Shown here piece after piece: positions 11,644 through 23,969 of a DNA stretch of 64,000 nt. The notes beneath the pieces were generated by a model, which was not told the DNA's origin, did not search any database, and worked only from the letters and a program-made list of their open reading frames with translations. Each line of letters starts with the position of its first letter. The first letter of the stretch is position 1. The position numbers were made by a program, and so were the translations under genes. The stretch comes from Cyclaneusma minus (Eukaryota > Ascomycota > Leotiomycetes > Marthamycetales > Marthamycetaceae): contig JAKZHN010000057.1 in the NCBI GenBank assembly GCA_037179335.1, forward strand, positions 1 through 64,000, in the 5' to 3' direction.

Positions 11644-13298
11644 TGAATCGCGAGCCCCCATTAAAAATCCGGTACCATGGAAGCGGATATTTTGGGGATC
11701 GATTTATCATTTTAGCTCGCCAAAGACTAAGGAGCTCTTGATAGCAGCCCTGACTTCCTAATATTAAACTCGTATAAGCACCAGGCCAAGAGCACGCTGT
11801 TCCGATCTAGATCTCGATGAGCAGGCTTGACACGGTATCCAGAAGATTGGGTACGTAGCATGACATGACAGATAGGCCCGGGTTCTGCGGTCTTGATATT
11901 GGGATGTGCATGGAATTGGTTCGCGCATCAGGCTTGGCAGCATAGACACGAATGTGCACGCCCAAATACATGGATTCGAAATTTCTCCTTCCTGGTATAA
12001 TTTGCTGGCCGGGGTTGTACTGAGATCTTCGTCGCCATTGGTAAGGTCGTATAGCTCTCGTGCTCTCGTGGAAACAGCCCCCTCCAGTCTCATCTTGGGT
12101 TTGAGCTAACCCCCACGGTCACCCCACGCCTTGCAATTTACGCGCAATCAATGATCTACTAGCACTTTAACGTAACGATAAGCAAGCTGTTGGCGCGGCG
12201 TGCGTAGTCTCCTTACCACGTGTCGGTCCAACAAGCATTGCTGGAGTTTCCGCGAGCAGGTTGGGCAACCAACATCTTCACATACACCTGGCGGGCCGCG
12301 GAGCAGACATAGTGTCCAGCCCAACTGTGCCGATCTGGCTCCTCGGCCGACGTCCGAATCCGAGTCCTGACAGCAGTGAGCCGCGCAAGTGGCGAGTAGT
12401 ACTCGCAACATCGAATTGAGCTGGTGGCAGTCAAAATAATGTCTTGGCCAGGACCCCTGCTTCCGTTGTTGGACCTGCAGTTCTGGTGGTTGGGCTGCAT
12501 GCACGCGGCACGTGCGGACGCCGTTCTCGCACAGGAAATGCTCGCTTGCTCGACGGTGAATCATGATGTGCTGTCGTCAAATTAATACCAACATCGGAAA
12601 GGAGAGTCCAGAAGAGATGCTAAATTCGTTCAATGTTATTGTATGCGGGCAGAGTGAAACGAGTGGGGGGGATCTGCAAACATTGACGGCTTCTAGAAAG
12701 TCCATGTGGATCAGCGTTCTCGCTAGCCTCAATTTGCTTTTTGAATTTCAAAGCGGCACGTCTGCAGCTGTCGCCGTCGTCCGAAAGATTTGGCTAGCTG
12801 CATGTCAGAAGCATAAGGGAACGGAAACCACACACATGTGCCTGGACTCGTGGACTCGCCGGCCCGAATCACCACCACCGGTCTCTCTACTCTCTACCTG
12901 AGGTCGCCATGTCTTGCCGACTTGGCGTGACGCAGCCCAGCCCAGCTAAATTTTGAAGGAGGACAACTACCAACTACTATACCCCTGGCTCTGCAGCCCT
13001 CTGACGTGCCCCGGACTGATCCTAGCTCCCCAGTCAATCGGTGCTGGCCACATAGCGCTGCACCAGACGCAGATATCTGCGTGGTAGTGGTACAGGACGT
13101 GCAAGGACCGCTCTGCCACCTCATCCACCGAGAGAGCTCCCAGAATCCAAGACTCGGACTAAGACTACATTAACCACCATGCCGGCCTGCCAGAAGACTG
13201 CCTCTGCTCCTGCAAGACTGATTCCCACCACTCCTACTCAGTCAACATCACAGCTTAGTAGCCTTCGAGTAACGTAAGGCCACCGAGCAGCACTATGA

Positions 13299-13325
13299 TC
13301 TCTCTCTCTCTCTCTCTCTCTCTCT
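13299..13325. repeat. (TC)n microsatellite
   Basis: 27 bp of uninterrupted tc repeats in intergenic DNA. Confidence 0.95.
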
Positions 13326-13621
13326 AATACTAGAGCTAACTGTGAATAGACGGCAAACACTACTAAAAGCTCCATCTGGCATCCACTGATAATAAGCTTC
13401 CCACTTCCCGCTTCCCAAAGGATCCGTTCCACGCCAGGTTCCCCTGGGCAGAGACACACCAAGCTTTTCGACTAGTCGTGCCGCCGGCTCCCGAACGACT
13501 TACCTAGTCCCAGACCTCAATCATAAGTCAGGCTCAGGGACTCTTACTACTTGTTCACACCTGTCCCATCTCCCTACCCTTGGCTGTCGTTGAGCACATC
13601 CAAGGCTGTGACAACAACACC

Positions 13622-13990
13622 ATGTGTGACTACACACAAATCGAGTATAGATGCGGCCATGTCCGTTATATCGTGCGAGCATGGTGCACGCATTACGAAA
13701 AAACACACAAACGTTGCCCGCCAAATGTTGTTGCAGTGGAGTTTAGGTATGACCCCTTTCAGCCTGTTCTTCATGACGAAAATGGGCCTGTTACTATACT
13801 GGCGTTTGTTTAAAAGTATGCTGACCACCTCTGACAACAGGCTAGATGAACGATGCGGTTGGTGATGCCCTTGATAAGTACCTAGCCATGAGGTTATCCA
13901 TCCTAACAGATTTCTGCAGGGGATTGCCGCACGCCTGCTCTTCCACCAAGCTGGTGGTCCGGCCAGGCTAAGACTGGAGTTTCCACATGA
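13622..13990 (+). CDS. 70-aa Cys/His-rich protein, uncharacterised
   Basis: Model: exons 13622-13746, 13841-13857 and 13920-13990, with introns of 94 nt (gtatga...acaacag) and 62 nt (gttggt...ctgcag, with cctaac just upstream). The protein starts MCDYTQIEYRCGHVRY and continues through RAWC, HKRCPPNVVAVEFR and LDERCGDCR. The Cys and His residues (2, 11, 13, 22, 31, 46, 49) could bind zinc. As I recall, short proteins with this opening are widespread in filamentous ascomycetes and unnamed. The middle exon is only 17 nt; without it the CGDC motif is lost and an early stop (LDERCGW) appears, so the three-exon model is preferred. A longer overlapping frame (open 13878-14396) also exists, so the C-terminus is less certain than the N-terminus. 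Confidence 0.7.
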
Positions 13991-16900
13991 AGCGAAAGAC
14001 AAGCTGAGGAAAGAGTGGGCCGAACCAGCTATGTCCAACTATCCGTTCAAGTCACATTGTGGCCCTTTACTTTCTTTCAACCTATCGGACCTCGAAAGCG
14101 GCGAGGCTACTCAAAGCCATGTACCAGCGCAGCGTACGTCGACATCCGGCGAAGCTACCATCTACCGTTCTCCAGGTTGTTTTCAAAGTCCCCAACCATG
14201 CGAGCTCTTCATGGCGTTAGCGTGCTCAGTTCATTCTCGCTCTCGAGCGACTCTCTTTCATTCAGGCTACACGAGAGATTCTTGGTCTGGGATGGAAATT
14301 TGGCGTATTCGGATTTCACCAACCATATACGGTATACAGGTACAGAGACGCCTCAAAAAGATGGCCGAGAATTCATGGTCAAAGGAGTTTTTCTAGGAAT
14401 TTTTTTTCTGCGAGCATTTCATATGCATGTCAAAGTCTCCAGGGTCTATCTAGTACGCTACAGCATTGGCGAAAATGTCATCTACAGGGCGTCGGTTCGG
14501 CTTGGGACTCGGATGGTAGTTCGGGCGCCAGGCGCGTGTGGTGACAGTGGTGTATACCATGCTTTACATAATGAAGAACAATGAAGCTGCATCTTCCCTA
14601 CGTCCTCTGCCCCCATCTCCTGACCCTACAGCTTCGCCACCACCTCGGTCTTCTTGCCAAGTACTTGGCATTTAGTAGAGGAAAACAGTCGGGGCCATCA
14701 TCAAAGCCAAACATCCCTCCTCTGCATCTTCAATTTCCCAGCGGCGGCGAAAAACGGTGCGACTCACAGAAAAATCCAGTGCGGTTCCACCCGGCAATCC
14801 AAAGCCCTTATCGTCCGTCACGCAGTACTCAGCCATTCAGTCCAAACCCCGCCGTGGCACAGTTTAATTCCGCTCGTCCAACCCTCGGGTGATCCGCAAC
14901 CGGTCTTTTACGAAATTTCGGATACTGCACGCAACGCCTTCGGCGTTCATCTGGTTCTTTTTGGATGCCGAAGATGAGGAACGGGGCCGATGAGGACCGG
15001 TTTGGAGGGTGCGCGACAGCGAGGGGATGCAGGTTGCCGTTGCGGTCGGAACGAGCAACAGGGGGCGAGAGGGCCCGGAGGGGAGCGAGGATGCGCGGCG
15101 TGAGGGGAGGAGAATCGGTTATGGGCGGAGATGTATACTACTTGAGCTAGATGTGGCCTGGTATCTTCTGAGATGATGGCTTTGGTGGTGTGAAAGGGAT
15201 GCGTGTTGCCGAATAATGAGCAGGAGCAAGAGTTAGATGGGTGGAAAGGGCCTACGATTGCGACACTGAGACGGTGATGACCGCTGGGTGTATCCGCCTT
15301 GACTTACGCAAAAGTCAGGCCAGCTTGACAGGGCGCAGGGTTCCAACCCTACAATCCCAATTCGATCGTCAAGTACCTGAGGTGGTAATTAGGGAACAGT
15401 ACTTTATGGCTTTTTCCATTACGAAAGTCGCTAGAAATGTGAAGGCAGTCGCTCTGTTCATACAGGATATATTAGATTCCAACCACAGTCCGCCTCGATC
15501 TCAGCCCCGATCCGAATTCCAGACTGCAGTTGTCTGGCATGATCCCGATGGCCTGCATTGCACGAGCATTTGCGGCGCAGATTGATGCCCTGATGCCATG
15601 CACGAACACAAGGAGCGCGCCGGCTGCTGTGAGATGTGTATGAATTATGGCACCGACGCTTGACCCCTTGGGCGAGGTGCCCGAGAGGAGTGGAATTGTG
15701 AGGAAGCTCAGCTGTTGTGGACCGGCGGATGAGCAACGGTTCTGTGGGACTTTGCATGGGTTTTGTGGGCTACATGGGCGAGCGATGTTGGGTTCCACGA
15801 CAGCGGCTTGATAGGGGGCATGGCCAGTGGTCAGGGGGCCAGGCGGGGTCACCGTCCTTCGGCTCGCAATATGATTTATATGAATGATTCTGGTGACGTC
15901 GTGATCGAGGTTGATGGTGGTGTTGGCTTGATCGAGATGCTTTCGAAGCTGGCAAGAGATAGTTGCTCTTAGCTAACGTCAGGCTTGCTCGTTGTTGTCA
16001 GACTCGAGGGCCCCCGCTATGCCGTGCTTCGGGCGACTACATTATCGGGCACTCTAGCTATATGAAGTGGTGATTTGTCCTTGTGTAGGGTACCTACTCA
16101 TCTTGTCCCCTATTTTGTAGGGTCAAGTCGCCGAAGTCGGGTAGACAGATGGAGCGTCTGGTACCACGTATGGCTGGACGGGTCAGCTCGTGCTGGCCAC
16201 TTTGCCGCCGACGGTTCGTAGCCCAAAGTCCGGTATACCTGGATTAACGTCTTTCCGACCTCAAGTCTCTCCTGTGGCCTTTCTCTCCCACTGCTCCTCC
16301 CTACCTTCTTCTGCTGCTGTCTTCCTCTTCCATCCGCACAAGCTATGCCCCTTACAATGCACACCACGCCCATCACCACATATCCACTTCGACCACACCT
16401 TACCCACCTTCCAGGTCCTGCGCGAAGATGATCAGTCACATCGCCTCTCGCCCCGTGCCCACGGCTCCAAGCAGCCGTCAGTGGACCACGTAGGACACAA
16501 ACCAAGACAGCTGCCCAGCCTGCCCATTCCCGCCCGTGTGTGCGGCACAGCACCACTGCCACCGCCCACCGGGTACAAGAAGAAGCAGCAAGGCGAACCA
16601 TCTCCAACCCGGGCCCAGGGCCAGCCGTTCAGAACCGAGTAGGTGGTGGAGCTGGTGGGGAGTGCAGATATCGCTCCGACGACTTACATACGTAAGGTAT
16701 GCCGACAGCAGTCCACATGCGTTTTTGTGTTACCGGTGGTGTTGCTGCTGGACATCGCATCGAAAGCCTGCCCGGACTGCTTCCGATTTCCCCGAGATGT
16801 TGTTGAAGTGGTTGTGCTACACGATGATGTCCAGACTGTCGGATTCCAATGAATGGCTTCGTTGAGCAGATGACAAAGATGAGAAATAGCGTGGTGCTGC

Positions 16901-17360
16901 GGTAGGTAAAGATCGGTGTGATGGGTTCTCTTGTGGCATGAACACACCTTACGCGCCGCTGGCACGAGGTAATTGGTGATTCAGGAACAAGGCTTGTTCG
17001 AAATCTGTCGCATTTTGATCTGTCGTTTCTGATGACGCCTGGTGCCATTTTCGACTCTCGAGCCGATGAAAATTGCTCATTGTTATTGTCGCTTGTCGAG
17101 ATCATCAACGATTTGCTGCTCGGAGACCTCCTACCTCTTCATGCTTTGTTCTGTCATGCATTCTCAGTATTCATGGACACTTGTCAGTCCTGTACATACA
17201 GAGGTTTCCAGACAAATTTCGTTCAGAACACTGGTACCGAAACGTGGGCCGTGCTGTTCCAATCTGATTATCTGTTTGCTTTTGTTCTGCACACCAGTTA
17301 TCTGCATTCCGAGTCTCCACCACGATGAGATCGAAGACATACAATAGAAGTATCACAACG
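13991..17360. other. Intergenic stretch of 3.4 kb without a supported gene
   Basis: Normal base composition and several frames of 100-190 codons, including 14031-14396, 15472-15852 (minus) and 16190-16642. None has a recognisable domain, a convincing start or a splice model. The pyrimidine-rich run near 16255-16335 resembles a fungal promoter or 5' leader, so an unrecognised spliced or non-coding transcript is possible. Confidence 0.4.
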
Positions 17361-19245
17361 CTAACTCCCCTCCTTAGCCCACAAGTCCCTCCAAAACTCC
17401 TTGAACCCATACCGGCTCCTCCTACTATCCCAGACCTTCACTCTATCACTCGTCCCAAACTTCTCCAGCAGCCCACCCTCCCTATGTCCCACTTTCTCGA
17501 CCAAGTCCCGCGCCGGTCGCTGTGCCCGCTCCTTGATCTCGTTTGCCACTTGCGGCGCTACCTCAGCGTAGCATGACTGCAGCTCTCGAGCGAGATTGAA
17601 GTATGGCTTCTTGGCGAGATCGGGCGCCATCAGGTTGTAGGAGCGCGTGAGGCTGTTGAGGTTTGCTATTGCGAGTGTCATGTATGAGTGCTCTGCTGCT
17701 TCCCAAACGGGATCTCGGAATGGTGGTGGAAGGGGCATGGCTTCTTGGGTCGGGGCTTCAGAGGCGTTGCTACTGGGGCTATCTGCGGGTTTCCGGGGGC
17801 TAGTTACCGTGATCTCGAATTCTTTGTTTTCAATAGTGACTTTCGTGGTCGGCGTTGACGGAGCGGCCTCGGGGGTTGTGCCGGATTTTGAGGATGCCGT
17901 CGGCGCTGTGGCGGGATCTTGGGTGATTTTTACCATCACTGGATCATCGGTCACATTGGTGGGCACCGAAATTTGCTCAACGGCACGCTTTGGGGGATTG
18001 AAGCGTGCTTCGGCGAGGGCATAGCGTTCAGCGGTCCTCATCTGCTCAGATAAGCTGCCGCCTCTGCTCGCAATTGTACGGGCGGCGTGACGCTTCCATT
18101 CATTTCGGAGACGAGCCCGGAATATACGGGCTGTCTTGACAAGTTCTTGCTGCTTCTCGATCCACGGCGGCACGATTTCTTGACGTTTTATCATTTTGTT
18201 CATTATGTATTCGGTCTAGAGAAGTCAGCTACATATTGACTGAGGTTTGAGAGTTTGGAAGGCGAATACTGACTGTGTCTATAAATGGATTATCAGCTCT
18301 TTCGTCTCTCTTCACACCTACGCCTCGCGGAATGTTCTACACACGTGATGGGTTAGTGCTCACGGAATCGAAAAGGAGGACCGCACGGAAAGAGCTTAAT
18401 CTTACTTTAAACTGTCCCCTGGCAATGGCGTTTTCGATTCTCTCATTCGCCAAGGCAGCAAGTCCTGTAATGGAATTTGGCATGGCTCTTGCGCCTGGCG
18501 TGAACCTCTCCTTTAATTCTCTCCGCATTTCCTCTCTCTGTTTTTCATCCATATCGCTGTTTTTCAGGTCCGCATATATACTCGTCTTATCCCTCGCATT
18601 TGCCAACCTCTGTCCACTGGTCTGCATAGGAGCCCGTTTGATCCTCAGGTCCACATTTGCAGCCTTTACCGTCTTGTTGGGACCTCGCAGGCCCGGCTTC
18701 AAAGGCTTGTGAGCATCGTCTAGCATCCTCAGAACCACATCTCCGGTGCTCTCTATCCCTTCCCACGCAGGCGCGGCAGCGATATCGCGGGTCCCTCGGC
18801 CAGCAGCAGGCGACAGGCCAGCTTCCGCAAAAGCTGCCGCATTATCTGAACGGAACTTCTGCGATTCGATTTTCTCAAGAAGTTTTTGCTTCAGTTCTTC
18901 GGAGAAACCCGCTTCTTCAACAGCTTTGCGACCTGCTCGACCTCCGGTGTATAGAGCCTCCTCGGTGGCGTCGGCCAGGCGGCGAGACATTGCGCCGGGT
19001 TCTTTTCCTTGCTCATCTTCTGAAGATTTCTTCTTATTCGACGGATTGAGGATTTGAGCCTCTAGAGATGACTGGTTTTCACTTTCGTTTCTCGCGGGAG
19101 ACGGTGGTGAGGTTTGGCGTGGCGAATACGTCGAGAAGTGAGGCCGGAGCAGCTGGGACGCAGGAGGCCTGGATGGAACATTGCGGCCCGCAACCGCTCG
19201 TAGACAGCGAGCACAGGTGTATGTACCTCTTGTTGTCGATGGCAT
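17361..19245 (-). CDS. DnaJ homologue subfamily C member 28-like protein (DUF1992), probably mitochondrial
   Basis: Model: exons 19245-18406, 18336-18274 and 18215-17361 on the minus strand, 585 aa, introns of 69 and 58 nt, all phase 0. The splices restore the conserved DUF1992 segment: ANERIENAIARGQFK, then NIPRGVGVKRDE and NPFIDT, then TEYIMNKMIKRQE and VPPWIEKQQEL, spanning about residues 265-325. I see no J domain with an HPD motif, so despite the family name it is not an Hsp70 co-chaperone of the usual kind. The N-terminus is rich in Arg, Ser and Ala with few acids, compatible with mitochondrial import. The start at 19245 (MPSTTRGTYTCARCLR) is preferred over an in-frame ATG-less extension upstream. 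The C-terminal half contains WEAAEHSYMTLAIANLNSLTRSYNLMAP-type helical sequence. Biochemical function is unknown. Confidence 0.85.
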
Positions 19246-19752
19246 GTAGAATGGTGCGCGGGGACCAGGAGGAAAGTTTTTTTGGTGGGTGGAGGAGCTC
19301 GAATGTCCCCAGCGGATTGAGGTAATGGAAGCTTGGGGGCGGAGTTTGGACGGGGATAAGATAAGATAAGGTCCTCTCAGATGCGCCCCCATTTCTCGAC
19401 ACGGATATCAATAGTCGAAGTACAATCCATAGCTACCCGGAAAAGGAAGACGCTGTTCTTCGTATCTATGCACATAAGACAGAAAGCAAGCATTATTGTA
19501 TATTCAGGAATCGGAGTGCACGTTTTTTTGGACGGGAACTCCGCCCTGCTGCCACCATGTGATGATGCGTGCCGTTGCCCACTCACTCGATATAAGTTAA
19601 ATCCCAACAATGAGGTATAGAAAGGCTTTGTATCCACCTTGCAGCCCAGACCAATTCATGAGCCCAGCCCGAACTCCGTCCCCTTGATTCCCTCCCTACT
19701 CATGCCAGAGACCCGCCCGTGGAAACAAAACAGAGGGTATAGGTACCTGCCA
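19246..19752. other. Intergenic, promoter of the DnaJC28-like gene
   Basis: 507 bp between the start of the DnaJC28-like gene and the stop of the ING gene, both on the minus strand. No further feature seen. Confidence 0.5.
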
Positions 19753-22006
19753 TCAACGGCCGTTGAAACGCTTGCTGTTCTTCATGTTTTCCTTGCAATC
19801 GTCACAGTACCATTTTGCTAGAAACACGCTATCAGCACACATCCTTCAATCCGCTTCAAGCTGATGGGTCCAAAATACGTACCATTTCCTTTGGGCGCCG
19901 TCTTTAGTCCCACACATTCGAGGTGGAACCACTCTCTCGAACAATTGTTCGCATCGCACCCCACCATCTCTCCGTAACTCACGCCATTACAATAGCAATA
20001 TCTCGGCTCGTCCGCATCGATTTCAGCATCCTCGTCTTCACCTTCGCCCGCCACACTACTATTCGCACCGTCGTCGTCTGCCACTCGCGCAGCAAGGACC
20101 GCCGTTTGACCTGCGCCTTTCTTGTGGCTCCTTTTACCACCCGACGACTCCTTGTTCGTTGCGGATGTCCCAGTACTTGATGTGTCTGCGTGTTGACCCC
20201 GCGAAGATCTTGATCGTTGCATAGGTTCTGGAAAGTTCGCCATAGCGGGCGTGCTTGGCTTGCTCGCCCTCCCGCTCTTTGTCACGACCGCCACTTGTGC
20301 AGGTATAGGGGAAGCCTGTACACCCTCCATGGCATCTACTCCATTCATGTCCAATTCCTCGCGCTTCAACGAAGGCTTGCGAGCCCCCACAAGAGGCCCG
20401 CCTTTCATTATCTCTGGTCCTTCCTGGACAATATCTTCCACCATATGCTCCCCTGTGCCAGTATTTTGCGCAGAGTCTCGCATAGTGGCCTTGATCTCGC
20501 GAACGCTTCGGCCAGTGGCACTGGCAACACTTGCCAGGTCAGGGGTACCGATGGCGGTACCATTGGGTTTGCTTGATGCCAAGGCTGCTGCTTGGCGAGT
20601 AGTGTCGACGAGAGACTGGGTCGAGTTTTGACGTCCTCGTCCAGTCAACGGTTTAGCATTCGGGGGAGCTGGCGATCCTGGTATAGTCGTTTTGGGATCC
20701 GGGAATGTGCCTTGAATGGGCGAAGATGCAAGTGAAGGGGACATGGCAACGGAGGTGATTGTGCTATTTCTGAACATCGCCGAGTCAGCATCAAGTATAG
20801 TTACCAGACATTTTGAACATACCGTTTTCTGCCAGCTCCACCATTGGCATGTCCGCCACCTCGTCCCCTCTTTCTAGAGCCTTCGGGTACGGGAGTCTCG
20901 CGGGGACTATTCGTTCCCCGTCCTCTGCCAGTGCCGACAGTACCCATCGCGGCAGAAGAAGGCCGCTCCGATGCTGTAGCATTGTTGGGTGTTTTGTCTA
21001 TCTTCCGCCGCTTTTGTGGTACATGACCATTGGTACTTGTCCCGTTCGTGATTCCCAGGCCGATTGCGTTCGCTGCTTCGGCGGCCTTTTTAGCTTTGCT
21101 GTTCCCATGAAGCTTTTTGACAGGTTCTTTGTGCTTGCCCTCGTGCGTATCATCGAAGTCGGAGCCAGGCCTTGGATTGCGATTCTTTTTTGCAAGCATA
21201 GCTTGCTTTCTCGCTTCAGTTCGAGCTGCTGCTTGTTCAGCTAGGATCTGGGCAGCTTGTAGCTCGCTGGGAGCAGCAACATCTCGGCGGACCCTGTTAT
21301 CTGTGTTTGCCTTGTTTATGCGATTCTCAGCATACGCCCAGTGCGTATCGCTCCCCCAACGAGCTTCTTCGCTGATCTCGTTCTCGATATGGGGAAAACA
21401 TTCGTTGATACGAGCCAACTGCTTGTTGCAAGCTTCCACTGCGGTGGAGATGACATGATTCTTCTCGTCGAGTGAGACTAGCATCTCCTGCATTGTAAGG
21501 GCACTCTTTCGAAAAAGCTGTCGTCGCAACACGTTGTCAGGATCGAAAGCGGGATCGTAGTCTCCATGGTCAGCACCAACCGTTGTGGGTCCGCCCTGTC
21601 CATTGACAAGGGATTCTTCGACATTGGCCGCAGCGCTACCAAGAGCAGGTACAGGTCCACCACTACGCCGTGGAAGCGGTCGGCTGGTGGCCTCTTCCAC
21701 AAGCTCCTCCAGATTTCCCTCAGGAACGTAGATCTTGGCGTCGACTTCCTTCAGAAGCGTAAAGTGTCGCACGAGCTCCTTTGGCAGAGCGGTAATAGCG
21801 TCGGCAAAGTGCGAAATGGCAGGGAAGATGGCGACTTGCTGGCCAGCATTCTGGGTGGTGCTCAGATTGCTGCGACCCAGCGGCTCGCCAACAGCGAACG
21901 AGCGAGAGTAGGACGCCGCTCTGGGAGGATTGATCCGAGTTTGGCGGACAGGCTGAGCTCTGCGACTTGAAGGCCCGTCTGCGGCAACGGGCTTTGCGGT
22001 CTTCAT
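19753..22006 (-). CDS. ING-family chromatin protein with C-terminal PHD finger
   Basis: Model: exons 22006-20823, 20769-19883 and 19817-19753, 711 aa, introns of 53 and 65 nt. The ING N-terminal region runs from about residue 63 (ISHFADAITALPKELVRHF) to about 225 (FRKSALTMQEMLVSLDEKN, then a helical stretch). A long Ser/Pro/Gly-rich linker with nuclear-localisation-like basic clusters follows. The PHD finger at about 651-706 shows the Cys4-His-Cys3 order: CYC, VGC, NNC, WFHLEC and the final YCDDC supplied by the last 65-nt exon. Known role: ING proteins read histone H3 trimethyl-Lys4 and tether histone acetyltransferase (NuA3, NuA4) or deacetylase (Rpd3L) complexes. The length fits the large ING proteins of filamentous fungi, but I cannot tell Yng1, Yng2 and Pho23 types apart here. 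Its promoter is shared with the pICln gene. Confidence 0.9.
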
Positions 22007-22787
22007 GGTGAAAGGGCAGCTTTCCCTTCGGCGTCGAAAATGGAGGCGATTCAGGCGATGGGTGCGCGACAGACGATCTGCAAAAGGGTTCGAAGGCGTC
22101 AAGTGCTCATATTGCAGAGATAGCTGGATTAGAAGCTTGGAAGGATCAGAAGAGCATTTCGGACAGCGTACTCTAGTGCTCGGTAGGTGTGTGCGATGAG
22201 GACGAGGATCCTGTCTATGTGCTTTGGATGAGAGAGACGGGCGGTCAGACGCGGCAATACTGACCTAGTACCTTCCGTATGTGACCGCTGGAGCCAGCCG
22301 CGGCGCGGCGGGCCAAGACTGCCTCGTCATTGGCACAGTGCGGTATTCCATTGTTTAGCTTCTTAGTCCTAAGTTTTTAATTCATATCATTCAAGCTAAC
22401 TCTAAACACTCGCACTAGTATTTCCAAATATTCGAATTATCCATCATTGTCTCAGAATCAGCTCGTTTCGCCTATTGCAATTGTTTTTTATTTTATTACT
22501 TGGATTGTTTTCACTCATTTATATTGTTTCCGATTGTTTAGATTTGCTTGATTTCAAGGACTATTTTGATATATCTGGTCTATTCCTGACTTGATATTCG
22601 AATATCGGACCTGAATTCCACCTTCAGCTTCTGCGTAGAGACAATAATCTATTTAAACCCTCTCTCTTTCGCGCTTTCGTGTCGCCTTTCAACTCGACCT
22701 CCAACGAGGCTGCACTTCTTCACCCAAAAGTTTCTGAACAAGGCTGCACACCTTCCTCGCCATCAACAACATTCAAGACTCCCCAAA
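22007..22787. promoter_or_regulatory. Divergent promoter region, ING gene / pICln gene
   Basis: 781 bp between divergent start codons. An AT-rich core (about 22360-22610) is followed on the plus side by a pyrimidine-rich leader (about 22655-22780) of the kind often found just upstream of fungal start codons. Confidence 0.5.
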
Positions 22788-23687
22788 ATGCCTCTCGCAA
22801 CTATCCACAGCGCTCCAGCTCTCGATAGCTTTACTCCTCTTGCCGAGCACCAATCGCAGACTCCTTCCAGCTTCTACGACTCCAAGCCCGTCCTCCACGC
22901 CCATGCAACCGACCTGCGGGCCATCGTCGACGATGCAAAGCTCCCCCTCGGCACCAACCCCACCAGCCTCGAAGCTTTCGTGAGCTCAGAGTACGAATGA
23001 TTCCACTCCCCTTCACATCTTGCATCAAATTTCTCACATAAATCTTCAAGTTTATAAGGAACAATTACTGACGTACATGTCAACCACAGAAACCTCGTCC
23101 TCTTCAACACCACCACCAACACCGGCCTCTCCATTCCCTACCCTGCCATCTCCATACACGCCATCCAGACGCTCCCCGACCCCCTCGACCCCTCCAAGCA
23201 GGTCCAGGGTCTCTACATGCAACTAGAACTTTCCTCCTCCGACCCCTCCTCGTCCGACGATGAGCTCGAAATCTCCGAAATCACTCTAATTCCCACCTCC
23301 CTCCCCATCAAATCCCTCTTCGACGCCGTCTCCGCCTGCTCCAACCTGCATCCAGACGACCTGCAAAACGACTCTGAAGATGACGACCGCATAGTATTCG
23401 AAGGCAGTGTGGGTTACGAGGGTATCAGTGGATGGCCGGGTGTAGTACGGGGAGCGGATGATGGGGGATTGCCGCCGCCGTTTCCGGGAAGTGGAGGCTG
23501 GATTACGGCGGAGAATATGAATGAGTTTTTCGATGAGAACGGGAATTGGAGGGAAGTGGATGGTGAAGAGGGTGCTGAGGGGGTCCCTGAGGAGCTGGGA
23601 GAGGGAGCTGGACGGGTGAGGGCCCGAGAAGAGGTCAATGGACATGAGGAGGAGGGTGAGGATAATAAGCGGGCTAGGATGGACTAG
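22788..23687 (+). CDS. pICln-type protein (Voldacs family; methylosome subunit)
   Basis: Model: exons 22788-22990 and 23090-23687, 266 aa, one 99-nt intron (gtacga...accacag) that joins VSSE to NLVLFNT. The PH-like N-terminal domain reads through DSKPVLHAHATDLRAIV, the strand after the splice (NLVLFN), LSIPYPAISIHAIQ and the closing strand ISEITLIPTS, followed by an acidic region and WITAENMNEFF. This order matches the regulator-of-volume-decrease/pICln family. Known role in animals and in fission yeast (Saf5): it binds Sm proteins and assists snRNP assembly with the arginine methyltransferase. The tail is acidic and ends in a basic KRARMD. ATG 22788 lies in a good context (aaaATGc) and is the first ATG after a pyrimidine-rich leader. 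Confidence 0.88.
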
Positions 23688-23969
23688 TTGAGGGACCCCA
23701 TATGATACCACAGAGCCTGGATTTTCAACGCAGCGGTAATTAGATATGACGAGCGGTGAAGCATTGAAGGTCTGTCCGGGCATGGCATTAAAAGCTCGTC
23801 GACAAGAGAATGACTGCACGATGAGATGAACGGCCTTGGGTGAGGAAAAAAGACGCCCATAGGCTGGTATTCCCTCATTCCATAACCCGGGGTATATCCA
23901 ACTTCCAGATGCCGCTTTCCTGTCACTTCAGCCGAATCAACCCCTTTTCCGCTTTACCCCGTCAGCAGC

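Larger units (their letters stand above)
10927..13621. other. Gene-poor intergenic stretch of 2.7 kb
   Basis: No gene could be supported. It contains a strong palindrome at 11578-11643 and a CT microsatellite at 13299-13325. Minus-strand frames at 11341-11604 and 11764-12093 look mildly protein-like, but they lack a proper start, a recognised domain or a continuous model, so they may be relics. Confidence 0.5.

Noticed and set aside
12148..12564. 138-codon minus-strand frame
   Set aside because: No domain, unusual residue mix rich in Cys, His and Arg, and no supporting splice or start context.
15300..15370. Possible tRNA: a T-arm-like gcagggttccaaccctac
   Set aside because: No matching acceptor stem, D-arm or anticodon arm could be folded upstream; only four base pairs form in the T stem.
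15472..15852. 126-codon minus-strand frame with a hydrophobic centre
   Set aside because: Not recognised and no stronger than other chance frames in this stretch; could be revisited with RNA data.
16190..16642. 150-codon Pro/Ser/His-rich frame
   Set aside because: Starts at a GTG, low-complexity composition typical of reading C-rich DNA, no domain.
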